Positions 1 through 10,730 of a stretch of 44,791 bases of DNA are shown in pieces. A model generated the notes under the pieces. It ran no database searches. It was given only the letters and a program-made list of their open reading frames with translations, and was not told where the DNA came from. Position 1 is the stretch's first letter. Each line of letters opens with the position of its first letter. Both the position numbers and the translations under genes were made by a program. The stretch covers positions 1 to 44,791 of the forward strand of contig NZ_FNEK01000039.1 of the NCBI RefSeq assembly GCF_900099935.1, written 5' to 3'. The stretch comes from Aliiruegeria lutimaris (GTDB taxonomy: Bacteria > Pseudomonadota > Alphaproteobacteria > Rhodobacterales > Rhodobacteraceae).

Positions 1-32
1 GTGAGGCTCAGCTTGTGGTCTCGATCCGTCAT
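1..32 (-). CDS. IS3-family transposase OrfB, first codons only
   Basis: An ATG at 32-30 on the minus strand overlaps the orfA stop in an ATGA arrangement and reads MTDRDHKLSL before leaving the window. IS3 OrfB proteins (DDE integrase-type catalytic subunit) commonly start this way, directly after or overlapping orfA. Only about ten residues are visible, so the assignment rests on position and on the match of the first residues. Confidence 0.6.
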   Translation of the reverse strand, partial: MTDRDHKLSL

Positions 33-330
33 TTCTTTGCGCTCGGCAACAGACCGGCCTTGGCGAGCGCTCCCTCTAAAAAATCTTTCTCCAAGGTGAG
101 TTGACCGATCTTCGCGTGTAGGGAGGTGATGTCGATTTCCGGTTCCTTGCTCTTCGGCTTGTCCTCGAACACATCAGACACGCCATCGAGCAACTGGTCT
201 TTCCACTGCTTGATCTGGTTCGGATGCAGGTCGAACTGGGTGGCCAGTTCGCTCATCGTCTTGTCGCCCTTCAGCGCCGCCAATGCGACCTTCGCCTTGA
301 ACGCGGCACTGTGGTTTCTTCTCGGACGTC
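29..330 (-). pseudogene. IS3-family transposase OrfA, 5'-truncated
   Basis: OrfA is the helix-turn-helix DNA-binding half of IS3-family transposases and normally works as an OrfAB fusion made by programmed frameshifting. The visible product has the typical start RPRRNHSAAFKAKVALAAL, an HTH region with HPNQIKQWKDQL, and a C-terminal leucine-rich coiled coil (LHAKIGQLTLEKDFLEGAL). Its own ATG and the first few codons are absent. The reading frame stays open upstream to position 400, but that part is out-of-frame terminase DNA. The stop codon overlaps the orfB start. Family assignment is confident, and the element is unlikely to be active as it stands. Confidence 0.82.
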
Positions 331-921
331 TTGCCGAGGGTTGTCGCCCAGCCGCAAACCGAATTGCAGCATCGACCATGTCTCCTCGGCCTTTTTCCAC
401 TTGGCCAGCTCATCCACCCAAGCCGCATCGAACTGCGGGCCCCGGAGCGCCTCCGGCTCATGTGCCGAAAAGGCCTGGGCAATCGCCCCGTTCGACCATT
501 CCAGCTGCCGCCTGCCCGAATGCCAGCCTGGCACCCGATCGGGCGGCGAACAGGCGACAATCCCGCTATCGCCAAACACCATCACGTCGCGGACCTGATC
601 GAACGTCTCGCCGACCAGCGCCACGCGGCGGGACCGGCCGGGTTCCTCCAGCCGCCCCCCTTCTACCTGGGTCCGAACCCATTCCGAGCCGGCGCGGGTC
701 TTGCCCGCGCCCCTTCCGCCCAAGATCACCCAGGTCTTCCAATCTCCCCCGGGTGGGAGCTGGTGCGGTAGCGCCCAGAACTCGAAAAGCCACGGCAGCG
801 CACAAAGCGCGTGCTCACTCAGCCCCTCAAGAAACGCTTCCTGCTCCGCTTGCGGCGCGGATGCGAGCCATTCGGCGCCCAATTTCATTGCGGGCCCCGG
901 CAAGGTCGAGGCTCTGCTCAT
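331..921 (-). pseudogene. GTA-type large terminase subunit, 3' part lost at IS junction
   Basis: The large terminase is the ATPase/nuclease that packages DNA into phage heads; in Rhodobacterales gene transfer agents it is gene g2. The visible product has the Walker A motif VILGGRGAGKTRAGSEWVR, followed by VALVGETFDQVRDVMV, the Walker B-like region FDAAWVDELAKWKKAEETW, and LRLGDNPRQ. After GDNPRQ the frame enters IS3 sequence, so the motor end and the whole C-terminal nuclease domain are missing. The start is ATG at 921 (MSRASTLPGP) or 888 (MKLGAEWL). Both overlap the upstream g1-like gene, as in GTA clusters. A GTA particle could not be packed using this copy. Confidence 0.82.
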
Positions 922-1168
922 GAACATCCCCGACGAGCTTTCTGCGAAGGTCTTCGACATTGCGAGCTTCCTCCATCATGGCCATGGAAGCCTTGCGGAT
1001 CTCGGTCAGAATCGGCCCCAGCTTCTTTGCGCGATCGGTCTTGCCGTCGCCGATTTCCCGAACGATGTCGGTCATCTCCTTGCTGGAGCTGCGATAGATT
1101 TCTGCGGCCTGATCAAAATACTGACCGACGTTTTCACCCGAGGTTTCGGGGGTCGTAGATTTATGCAT
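827..1168 (-). CDS. Probable GTA gene g1 product (small terminase-like)
   Basis: This is a small, highly charged, helical protein of about 113 residues lying immediately upstream of the large terminase and overlapping it, which is the position of GTA g1 (small terminase) in Rhodobacterales. Helical stretches such as EIYRSSSKEMTDIVREIG and EEARNVEDLRRKLVGDV fit a DNA-recognition helical bundle. No catalytic motif is expected or seen. The ATG at 1168 has a weak AGG-containing ribosome site. The frame is open to an in-frame ATG at 1252, which would add 28 residues and pass through a hairpin. The assignment rests mainly on position. It could be an unrelated small phage protein. Confidence 0.55.
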   Translation of the reverse strand: MHKSTTPETSGENVGQYFDQAAEIYRSSSKEMTDIVREIGDGKTDRAKKLGPILTEIRKASMAMMEEARNVEDLRRKLVGDVHEQSLDLAGARNEIGRRMARIRAASGAGSVS

Positions 1169-1211
1169 TTTCTGAACCTGCTCATGCTCATTCCCTCCGA
1201 ACAAGCGAAAC

Positions 1212-1246
1212 GAAAAAGCACCGTGAACCTCTCGGCTCCGGTGCTT
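1212..1246 (-). terminator. Hairpin with T-run between mltG and the g1-like gene
   Basis: On the minus strand AAGCACCG pairs perfectly with CGGTGCTT across a 15-base loop and is followed by TTTTTCG. This is a good intrinsic terminator. It could end mltG transcription, or act as an attenuator for the GTA genes, because a promoter-like sequence lies just upstream of it. Confidence 0.6.
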
Positions 1247-1270
1247 GCCCATTTCTTCCAGCGTGACTTG

Positions 1271-1299
1271 TTTCTACTTTGGACCGTTCGCAGAGTCAA
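1271..1299 (-). promoter_or_regulatory. Possible promoter for the GTA genes
   Basis: TTGACT and TAGAAA are separated by 17 bases on the minus strand, downstream of mltG and upstream of the g1-like gene. The -35 is close to consensus and the -10 is weaker. Transcription from here would meet the hairpin at 1246-1212 before reaching the coding region. Confidence 0.35.
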
Positions 1300-1360
1300 G
1301 CTCGGCGTGCTCCCTCGCAACGGAGCAGCGCACGTCAAGTTACTGTTTGTTAACCATTTC

Positions 1361-2560
1361 TCACTGGTTGGCCTGCTTCGCCTCGATCTCGCGCCAGCGT
1401 GCGACGTTCACATTATGCTCCCGCAGAGTAGACGCGAATGCATGGCCGCCGGTGCCGTCTGCCACAAAGAACAGGTAGTCGCTGGCGTCCGGATTGAGCG
1501 TTGCCGAAATCGCCTGACGGCCCGGGTTGGCAATGGGAGTCGGTGGAAGCCCTTGAATAACATAGGTGTTATAAGGTGTCGCATCACGCAACTCGCTCTG
1601 CCGCAACCCGCGGCCCAACACGCCCTTTCCCTCGGTGATGCCATAGATTACCGTCGGGTCCGTCTGCAGGCGCATCCCCTGGTTCAGGCGGTTTACAAAG
1701 ACGCTCGCCACCAGCGGCCGTTCCTCAGGAACGCCGGTTTCCTTCTCCACGATGGAGGCGAGAGTCAGCGCCTCTTCCGGGCTCTCCAGCGGCAGCCCGG
1801 CCTGACGCGTCTGCCAGAGCTCGGCAACAATCGTCTCCTGCTTCGCTTCCATCCGCTCCAGAATCGCCGCGCGATTCCCACCGCGAGTCGTCTCGTAACT
1901 GTCCGGCGCCAAGTGACCCTCGGCCGGAATCTCCGAAATCTCGCCGCTCAGGAACGCCGCCGCCTTCAGCGACTCGACCACCTGCCAGCTCGTCACGCCT
2001 TCTGCCAGCGTCACCCGGTAGCTGGTGCTCGGCCGTTCCATCAGCGTCCCCAGCGAAACCGTTCCCCCGGCAATTGTGCTCTCGACCGCCAAGTTCATGT
2101 CCAGCGGCGGCAGCTCTGCACCGAGATCGATCCGCGCCAGTTCCTGCTGCTCCTGCGTCGCAGGATCCAGCTCACGCACAAGCACGCGGGCAACATTCAC
2201 ACCGATCTGGAGATTGATATCCGTACCGCAGGTGCTGCGCCCGCTGGCGGTAACCACCGCTATGATATCTTGCATCGAGGCCCCCGCCGGCACCACGAAG
2301 CTCCCCGCCTTGAGCTGTGCGGACTTGTCCTCGTAATCCGCGCCGATCCGGAAGACCGCCGAGTTGCTGATCGCTCCTCGTGCCTCCAGATCCTTCGAAA
2401 CAGAGGTCATCGAGGCACCCGACGGCACCAGAAGGCAGATTGCCTCCTCAAGCGGGCCCTGGCCCGCAAATTCGCTGCGCCCCCAGGCAAGGATGCCGGC
2501 CACGGCCAGCAGGATCACAATACCTATGGTCAGCGCATTAGAGGCAATCGCCCGCGCCAT
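1361..2560 (-). CDS. mltG: Endolytic murein transglycosylase MltG
   Basis: MltG (YceG family) cuts nascent peptidoglycan strands and ends their elongation at the inner membrane. The 399-residue product has one N-terminal membrane segment (about residues 6-26), a LysM-like region, and the catalytic block SIVEKETGVPEERP with the conserved glutamate at about residue 272. It is followed by the family motifs SVFVNRL, QTDPTVIYG, YNTYVIQGLPPTPIANPG and FVADGTGGHAF. The start codon overlaps the fabF stop by one base (TGATG), so the two are translationally coupled. A hairpin with a T-run lies about 115 bases past its stop. It is somewhat longer than the Escherichia coli protein, which is common in alphaproteobacteria. 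Confidence 0.95.
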   Translation of the reverse strand: MARAIASNALTIGIVILLAVAGILAWGRSEFAGQGPLEEAICLLVPSGASMTSVSKDLEARGAISNSAVFRIGADYEDKSAQLKAGSFVVPAGASMQDIIAVVTASGRSTCGTDINLQIGVNVARVLVRELDPATQEQQELARIDLGAELPPLDMNLAVESTIAGGTVSLGTLMERPSTSYRVTLAEGVTSWQVVESLKAAAFLSGEISEIPAEGHLAPDSYETTRGGNRAAILERMEAKQETIVAELWQTRQAGLPLESPEEALTLASIVEKETGVPEERPLVASVFVNRLNQGMRLQTDPTVIYGITEGKGVLGRGLRQSELRDATPYNTYVIQGLPPTPIANPGRQAISATLNPDASDYLFFVADGTGGHAFASTLREHNVNVARWREIEAKQANQ

Positions 2561-3822
2561 CAGTCCTCAACCTTCCCCATGATCAGGCTGGCATTGGTGC
2601 CGCCGAAGCCAAAGGAGTTCGACAGGACGTACTTGATCTCGCGCTCGCGCTTCACCTTGGGAGCAAGATCCAGCTTCACCCCCTCGGGCGGGTTGTCGAG
2701 ATTGAGCGTCGGCGGCGCCACCTGGTCACGAATAGCGAGGATGCAGAAGATCGCCTCCACCGCACCGGCCGCACCCAGAAGGTGGCCAATCGAGGATTTG
2801 GTCGAAGACATCGTTGCCTTGCTGGCCGCGTCACCCAGCATCCGCTCCACCGCGGCCAGCTCGATCGTGTCCGCCATGGTCGAGGTGCCATGGGCGTTGA
2901 TATAATCGATCTGCCCCGGCTCCAGCCCGGCCCGCTTCAGCGCGGCCTGCATCGAGCGGTATCCGCCATCGCCATCCTCGGACGGCGCGGTGATATGATA
3001 GGCGTCGCCCGACAGGCCGTAGCCAAGAATCTCGGCATAGATCTTCGCGCCGCGCGCCTTGGCGTGCTCGTATTCTTCCAGAACGACAACGCCGGCGCCC
3101 TCGCCCATCACGAAACCGTCGCGTTCGGCGTCATAAGGCCGGCTGGCCGCTTTCGGGTCATCCGCCCGCTTGGTCGACAGCGCCTTGCAGGCATTGAAAC
3201 CGGCAATGCCGATCTCGCTGATCGGGTTCTCTGCGCCACCGGCGATCATCACGTCGGCATCGCCCCACTGGATCAGCCGTGCCGCGTCGCCAATGGCATG
3301 CGCCCCGGTCGAACACGCCGTCACCACCGCGTGGTTAGGTCCCTTGAAACCATAGCGAATGCCGACCTGCCCACTGGCCAGGTTGATCAGCGCCGAGGGA
3401 ATGAAGAACGGCGATACCCGCCGCGGCCCCTTCTCGGCCATCATCACCGCCGTGTCGGCAATCGCCGACAGCCCGCCGATACCGGCACCGATCATCACGC
3501 CCGTGCGCAGCCGGCTCTCCTCGTCCTCGGGCGTCCAGCCGGCATCCTTGACCGCCATATCGGCCGCTGCCATCCCGTAAAGGATGAAATCATCGACCTT
3601 CCGGCGCTCCTTCGGCTCCATGTGCGCGTCCGGGTTGAAGGTCCCGTCACTGCCGTCGCCAAAGGGGATCTCGCAGGCATATTTCGTCGTCACCCGCGAA
3701 TTGTCGAAACGCGTGATCTCACCCGCACCCGATTGGCCATCCAGCAGACGCGACCATGTCTCCTCGACGCCGCTCGCCAGCGGCGTGACCATACCCAAAC
3801 CGGTAACAACCACTCGACGCAT
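2560..3822 (-). CDS. fabF: 3-oxoacyl-[acyl-carrier-protein] synthase II
   Basis: FabF condenses malonyl-ACP with acyl-ACP in fatty-acid elongation. The 420-residue protein has the full Cys-His-His triad: C170 in VVTACSTGAH, H311 in INAHGTSTMAD and H347 in SSIGHLLGAAG. The C-terminal block SNSFGFGGTNAS is also present. The ATG at 3822 is chosen because GAGGTG lies just upstream and the product starts MRRVVVTGLGMV as in the family; the frame is open 14 codons further. It overlaps mltG by one base. No acpP is present immediately upstream, where it often sits, and the next 550 bases hold no clear gene. Confidence 0.96.
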   Translation of the reverse strand: MRRVVVTGLGMVTPLASGVEETWSRLLDGQSGAGEITRFDNSRVTTKYACEIPFGDGSDGTFNPDAHMEPKERRKVDDFILYGMAAADMAVKDAGWTPEDEESRLRTGVMIGAGIGGLSAIADTAVMMAEKGPRRVSPFFIPSALINLASGQVGIRYGFKGPNHAVVTACSTGAHAIGDAARLIQWGDADVMIAGGAENPISEIGIAGFNACKALSTKRADDPKAASRPYDAERDGFVMGEGAGVVVLEEYEHAKARGAKIYAEILGYGLSGDAYHITAPSEDGDGGYRSMQAALKRAGLEPGQIDYINAHGTSTMADTIELAAVERMLGDAASKATMSSTKSSIGHLLGAAGAVEAIFCILAIRDQVAPPTLNLDNPPEGVKLDLAPKVKREREIKYVLSNSFGFGGTNASLIMGKVED

Positions 3823-4185
3823 ATCTTTCACCTCGGTCCGATTTTCCTTTGGGGCCTGATACACGTGCTCGGAAGCGCACGCAACAAGGCCGGATGCCCG
3901 CTAAGGTAAAACTGACAGGCCAATTTCACGCAGCGTCGCGGCGCCCAGGCCCTGCTACGGGTCGTCCTCGGCTCGATCTTTGCCGCCCGCGTGCACGGCG
4001 ATTTCTCCCGAATGCTCACGGTCCGCCGTGACAGCAAGCCCGTCGCCGATCTGGCCGCTCCTTTTCGACAGGCCCTCCTGCGAAGCGATCAGCGCCGCCG
4101 CCCTCGCATCTTTCCTGCACGGCGCAACCGACAAGACCTACGCCAAAAGCCTGGCAACCAGCCAGGCCTGAGCGCCCGCCCAATC

Positions 4186-4250
4186 CCATCATCTTTCGGA
4201 AAATATCCCGGGGGAACACGCTCACCAGAGCGTGTGGGGGCAGCGCCCCC
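4186..4250 (-). repeat. Dispersed palindromic repeat, copy A (type 1 head)
   Basis: Read on the minus strand this has the GGGGGCGCTGCCCCC palindrome, a second hairpin (ACACGCTC/GAGCGTGT), a C-run, then the tail GGGATATTTTCCGAAAGATG. It matches the copies near 10731, 17114, 30252 and 35499. It lies upstream of gyrA, between divergent genes. Confidence 0.8.
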
Positions 4251-4300
4251 GTTTTTTCCCCGTTTCAGCCGCCCCGGCCGGCTCATTTCGCGCGCTACCA

Positions 4301-4330
4301 TTGCACCCCATCTCGTGGGCCTGCTAAGAA
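4301..4330 (+). promoter_or_regulatory. Possible gyrA promoter
   Basis: TTGCAC and TAAGAA are separated by 18 bases and lie about 45 bases upstream of the gyrA start. Both boxes match the housekeeping consensus at four of six positions. This is the best candidate in the gyrA leader, but it is unproven. Confidence 0.35.
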
Positions 4331-4375
4331 GGCTTATCCAGATATAGCGGTGCGCAACAGAGAACGCAGGCAAAC

Positions 4376-7162
<2,787 letters not shown>

Positions 7163-7167
7163 TATGC

Positions 7168-7194
7168 AAGGGGGCGCCATACGCCCCCTTTTCG
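7168..7194 (+). terminator. Intrinsic terminator of gyrA
   Basis: AGGGGGCG and CGCCCCCT form a perfect 8-bp stem around CCATA and run straight into TTTT, starting 6 bases past the gyrA stop. Confidence 0.85.
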
Positions 7195-7621
7195 CTGTAC
7201 GCCCCCTCGCGTCTGGCCGCCCGTCGACCGGCGCGAATCGCAGCACTTTTTGTCTCTTCCTAGCTCGTTGTTTGTTTTTTGTTTTCTTCATATGAGACGA
7301 AGACTCGAGAAACGAATTCGTTAAAGGCTGGCCGTTAAGGACCGAGGCCAAATTAAGGCGAAAGCGGGGCATAGAATTGCCTTTTTTTCGCGATTTTCTC
7401 CAAGAAAACGTACCGTTTCCGAGCCTTAATTGGGAAACGGTTAATTGGGCGGCCCCTGTTTCCACCACTTTCTTCGTCCGGAAATTCCACAAACCTTCCC
7501 TTCACCTGCCCCTTTCAGACGTCATTGTGGGACCAGTCAAGAATTGTCGTCACAGCCAAAGAGTTCGAGCGGTACAGGTACAGGTGAGGCGACAGGCAGT
7601 AGAGACAGTAGGGACAATAGA
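7195..7621. other. AT-rich intergenic region with repeats, no gene seen
   Basis: This stretch is far more AT-rich than its surroundings, especially 7240-7440. It contains a T-rich tract (7268-7290) and five TTAA tetramers. A 9-base direct repeat TTAATTGGG occurs at 7426 and 7441. There is a hairpin CCGTTTCC/GGAAACGG (7413-7440) and a long-range inverted repeat CCAAATTAAGGC (7348-7359) with GCCTTAATTGGG (7423-7434). The composition suits a regulatory region or a small RNA for the gene starting at 7622. The open frame running back from that gene to 7445 has poor codon use and I do not count it as coding. Confidence 0.5.
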
Positions 7622-8248
7622 ATGTATAGCACCTCTGGAGACCGCCTTGTCCTGGGACCAACCGCCCAGAACCTGTTGAGAATTCTAATCGCCTCCTACT
7701 TCCTCGCCGGAGCGGTGGGGCTGATACCCGGCACGGACCTGACGGCGCTGACGGACAGGTTCATGCCCGCGCATATCTCGTCACCTTTCGGATCCGCCCT
7801 GGTGTTCTCGCTCGCCTACCTGGTAATGATCGGAGTCTGGCTGCGCGGTGCGGCTTTGACGCTTGGCATACTCACCTTCTGGGCCAGCTACCTGCGCATG
7901 ATGGATCTCGGGCTGCAAAGCGAACTCGGCATCTTCTGGCGTGATCTCGCGCTGATCGCCTCGCTCATGCTCACTTATGCAGAACCCGACCGGACCGCCG
8001 CGCGCAACCGCGGGATCGTCCGCTGGAACCGTCGCCGGGTAGTACAGCCGCGCCGCATCACGCCGCGCCGTGTCGAGAACGCCGTGATCGAGCCGGCGGC
8101 GAAGTCCAAGCCGCAAAAACAAGCGCACCGCCGGGACTACCAGAACAGCTACGAGCCCTATGAGCCGCCCTATGGCCACGACAAGGTTTCGATCGAAGAG
8201 CTGGAACGGATTTTCCAGGAAGATTTCGAGATCGCCCGTTCGAGCTAG
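7622..8248 (+). CDS. Membrane protein, DoxX-like four-helix type
   Basis: The 208-residue product has about four hydrophobic segments in its first 120 residues (for example LIASYFLAGAVGLIPG, ALVFSLAYLVMIGVWL and ALTLGILTFWASYL), spaced as in DoxX-like small membrane proteins. A basic, probably cytoplasmic tail follows, rich in arginine, lysine and tyrosine (RNRGIVRWNRRRVV, SYEPYEPPYGHD). No catalytic motif is seen. The ATG at 7622 is preferred over the upstream open frame because the hydrophobic domain starts soon after it and the upstream DNA is AT-rich and non-coding in character. Its function is unknown, and the DoxX resemblance is by topology only. Confidence 0.7.
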   Translation: MYSTSGDRLVLGPTAQNLLRILIASYFLAGAVGLIPGTDLTALTDRFMPAHISSPFGSALVFSLAYLVMIGVWLRGAALTLGILTFWASYLRMMDLGLQSELGIFWRDLALIASLMLTYAEPDRTAARNRGIVRWNRRRVVQPRRITPRRVENAVIEPAAKSKPQKQAHRRDYQNSYEPYEPPYGHDKVSIEELERIFQEDFEIARSS

Positions 8249-8294
8249 CCCGGCCCACCTTCCCAAAGGGCGTCCGATCGCCTAGATGGCGCTC

Positions 8295-9665
8295 ATGACA
8301 AAAGCTATCCACATCATCGGAGGCGGCATGGCCGGCTCCGAAGCCGCCTGGCAGGCCACCCAAATGGGTGTGCCTGTCGTTTTGCATGAAATGCGGCCCA
8401 AGGTTGAAACCTTCGCGCACCGTACCGGCAACCTGGCCGAGATGGTCTGTTCCAATTCCTTCCGTTCGGATGATGACGAGAACAACGCCGTGGGCCTGTT
8501 GCATTGGGAAATGCGCGTGGCCGACGGGTTGATCATGACCACGGCCGATGCCTATTCCATCCCCGCAGGTGGAGCGCTCGCGGTGGACCGTGATCCCTTT
8601 TCCGAAGCCGTGACGCGCAAGCTGCGCTCCCATCCGCTGGTGACCGTGGTGGAGCAGGAGATCACTGCCCTGCCCGGCCCCGAGGACGGCCCCGTCATCA
8701 TCGCCACCGGACCGCTCACCGGCGGCGCTTTGGCCGATGCTATTGCCGCCGAGGCCGGTCAGGACAGCCTCGCCTTCTTCGACGCCATCGCCCCAATCGT
8801 CTATGCCGATTCCGTCGACATGGACGTGGCCTGGATGCAGTCCCGCTACGACAAGGGCGAGACCGAGGAGGAGCGCACCGCCTATCTCAATTGCCCGATG
8901 AACAAGGCCCAGTACGAGGCCTTCATCGACGCGCTGCTCGCCGCCGAGAAGAGGGAGTTCAAGGACGGCGAGACGGCGAAATATTTCGACGGCTGCCTGC
9001 CCATCGAGGTCATGGCCGAGCGTGGCCGCGAAACGCTGCGCCATGGGCCCATGAAACCCGTCGGCCTCACCAACCGGCACAAGCCGGAGGAAAAGGCCTA
9101 TGCCGTCGTACAGCTGCGCCGCGACAACGCGCTCGGCACGCTGTTCAATATCGTCGGCTTCCAGACCAAGATGAAATATGGTGCCCAGACGGAAGTGTTC
9201 CGGATGATCCCGGCGCTGGAGAATGCTCGATTCGCCCGGCTCGGCGGCATTCATCGCAACACCTTCATCAACTCGCCCACCCTTCTGGACGGACAGATGC
9301 GCCTGAAGAGCAAGCCGCATATTCGTTTCGCCGGCCAGATCACCGGCGTCGAGGGCTATGTGGAGAGCGCCGCGATGGGTCTGTTGGCGGGCCGAATGGC
9401 CGCCGCCGAAATGCTGGGCCGGGAGTTGCCGCCCGTGCCGCAGGACACCGCCATGGGTGCGCTGCTCACTCACATCACCGGCGGTGCCGAGGCAAAGACC
9501 TTCCAGCCGATGAACGTCAATTTCGGCCTGTTCCGACCCGTCGACGCCAAGGGGGGGCGCAAGGGTCGCAAGATCCGCTACAAGCTCTATACCGACCGCG
9601 CCAAGGCGGCCTGGGCGGAGTGGCTCGGCATCCCGGCTCCTGCGCCCGCCGCCCCACAGGAGTAG
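8295..9665 (+). CDS. trmFO: Methylenetetrahydrofolate-tRNA-(uracil-5-)-methyltransferase TrmFO
   Basis: TrmFO makes 5-methyluridine at position 54 of tRNA using methylenetetrahydrofolate and FAD. The 456-residue product has the N-terminal FAD-binding glycine motif [16 protein letters not shown], the active-site cysteine regions [11 protein letters not shown] and [13 protein letters not shown], and the C-terminal FAD-contact region [19 protein letters not shown]. The ATG at 8295 (MTKAIHII) matches family starts better than the in-frame ATG three codons upstream (8286), and neither has a strong ribosome site. It is followed 4 bases later by a small membrane protein and then gluQ, which suggests a tRNA-modification transcript. 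Confidence 0.96.
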   Translation: MTKAIHIIGGGMAGSEAAWQATQMGVPVVLHEMRPKVETFAHRTGNLAEMVCSNSFRSDDDENNAVGLLHWEMRVADGLIMTTADAYSIPAGGALAVDRDPFSEAVTRKLRSHPLVTVVEQEITALPGPEDGPVIIATGPLTGGALADAIAAEAGQDSLAFFDAIAPIVYADSVDMDVAWMQSRYDKGETEEERTAYLNCPMNKAQYEAFIDALLAAEKREFKDGETAKYFDGCLPIEVMAERGRETLRHGPMKPVGLTNRHKPEEKAYAVVQLRRDNALGTLFNIVGFQTKMKYGAQTEVFRMIPALENARFARLGGIHRNTFINSPTLLDGQMRLKSKPHIRFAGQITGVEGYVESAAMGLLAGRMAAAEMLGRELPPVPQDTAMGALLTHITGGAEAKTFQPMNVNFGLFRPVDAKGGRKGRKIRYKLYTDRAKAAWAEWLGIPAPAPAAPQE

Positions 9666-9669
9666 CCCC

Positions 9670-9858
9670 GTGAACTATCTACTTGCCCTGATCCTGCCGC
9701 CGCTATCGATCATGCTCGCCGGACGGCCCATCCTCGGGATACTGGTGTTCATCATCTGGGTACCGGCGCTCATCTTTTCTGGCGGGTTGACGCATCCGAT
9801 GTTCATCCTGCTGGCCTGGTTCCTGATCCACCAGGGCGTGGTAACTCGCGACCGCTAG
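9670..9858 (+). CDS. Small hydrophobic membrane protein
   Basis: The 62-residue product consists almost entirely of two or three hydrophobic segments (YLLALILPPLSIMLAG, LGILVFIIWVPALIFSG, FILLAWFLIHQ) and ends in a short polar tail VVTRDR. The layout with an early LPP turn recalls the YqaE/Pmp3 type of small membrane protein, but the match is weak. It starts with GTG 4 bases after trmFO and ends 4 bases before gluQ, so it is very probably cotranscribed with both. The tight packing supports a real gene. Its function is unknown. Confidence 0.65.
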   Translation: MNYLLALILPPLSIMLAGRPILGILVFIIWVPALIFSGGLTHPMFILLAWFLIHQGVVTRDR

Positions 9859-9862
9859 GCCG

Positions 9863-10717
9863 ATGATCACCCGTTTCGCCCCATCGCCGACCGGCCCGCT
9901 GCATCTGGGCCACGCTTATTCGGCGCTTCTGGCCTCGGACATGGCGCGAGCGGCGAGCGAGACGTTCCTGCTGCGGATCGAGGATATCGACCAGAGCCGC
10001 GCCCGCCCTGAGTGGGAGGCGCAGATCTTCGACGATCTGCACTGGCTTGGACTCGACTGGCCGGAGCCGGTGATGCGGCAATCCGAGCGCCTGCCGGTGT
10101 ACCGTGCCGCGCTGCAGGAGCTGTGGAGCCGCGGATTGCTCTATCCCTGTTCCTGCCGCCGCCGCGACATCCTGGAGGCCGCCAGCGCTCCGCAGGAGGG
10201 CGGCGCGCCGGTCATGGGGCCGGACGGAATCGTCTATCCCGGCACCTGCCGCGACAGGCCCCTGCCCGCCGAAATGCCTGCGGAGGCCTTGAGGCTGAAC
10301 ATGAGAAAAGCACTCGACGGCATTGATAATATTCTGTTTCAAGAAGATGGATCCGGACCAAATGGGGAGCGTGGAACGATTGACATCGCGCCCGAAACCC
10401 TCATCGGTTCCATTGGCGATATCGTCCTTGCGCGCCGCGACATGGGAACGTCCTACCACCTCTCCGTGGTGGTCGACGATGCCGCGCAAGGGATAAGCCA
10501 TGTCATTCGCGGACAGGACCTGTTCGCGGCCACGGCCATTCATGTGCTTCTGCAACGGATTCTGGGGCTGCCGCGGCCGATCTACCACCACCACCGGCTG
10601 ATCCGGGACGATGCCGGAAAGCGGCTGGCCAAGCGTGACGATGCGCGGGCGATCGGGAAATACCGGGCGGACGGCGCAAGTCCGGCGGATATTCGCGAGA
10701 TGGTGGGTTTGCGCTGA
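9863..10717 (+). CDS. gluQ: Glutamyl-Q tRNA(Asp) synthetase
   Basis: GluQ (GluQRS) is a shortened glutamyl-tRNA synthetase paralog that attaches glutamate to queuosine at the wobble base of tRNA(Asp). The 284-residue product begins RFAPSPTGPLHLGHAYSAL with the HIGH-type motif, has the LRIEDIDQSR block, and carries zinc-site cysteines in CSCRRRD and YPGTCRDR. It also has the KMSKS-like KRLAKRDDA. It lacks the anticodon-binding domain of true GltX, as its length shows. It is in line with trmFO, so both act on tRNA. A dispersed repeat and the ndk terminator follow. Confidence 0.94.
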   Translation: MITRFAPSPTGPLHLGHAYSALLASDMARAASETFLLRIEDIDQSRARPEWEAQIFDDLHWLGLDWPEPVMRQSERLPVYRAALQELWSRGLLYPCSCRRRDILEAASAPQEGGAPVMGPDGIVYPGTCRDRPLPAEMPAEALRLNMRKALDGIDNILFQEDGSGPNGERGTIDIAPETLIGSIGDIVLARRDMGTSYHLSVVVDDAAQGISHVIRGQDLFAATAIHVLLQRILGLPRPIYHHHRLIRDDAGKRLAKRDDARAIGKYRADGASPADIREMVGLR

Positions 10718-10730
10718 GATCGCGGGTGGA

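Larger units (their letters stand above)
1..330 (-). mobile_element. IS3-family insertion sequence, truncated at both ends of what is visible
   Basis: The segment carries an IS3-type orfA and the first codons of orfB, arranged with the usual ATGA overlap. The element's 5' terminal inverted repeat and the orfA start codon are missing. Terminase coding sequence runs directly into codon 3 or so of orfA near position 330. The other end lies outside the window. This is therefore a remnant or a rearranged junction, not a clean insertion. The exact breakpoint is uncertain by about 10 bases. Confidence 0.8.
3823..4375. other. Intergenic region between fabF and gyrA, no convincing gene
   Basis: The region separates two divergent genes. 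Its middle part (about 3960-4175) has plus-strand stretches with coding-like codon bias in two different frames: one reads VVLGSIFAARVHGDFSR, and after about 4080 another reads AISAAALASFLHGATDKTY to a stop at 4171. This could be a decayed, frameshifted small gene, but I do not recognise a family. The distal part holds a dispersed repeat copy (4186-4250) and a possible gyrA promoter. Confidence 0.4.

Noticed and set aside
701-2905. 734-residue plus-strand open frame across the GTA genes, mltG and fabF
   Set aside because: It is antisense to four supported minus-strand genes. The long opening is a by-product of GC-rich codon bias.
7550-7580. tRNA T-loop-like GAGTTCGAGC
   Set aside because: No acceptor stem, anticodon stem or CCA context surrounds it. 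No tRNA was found anywhere in the window.
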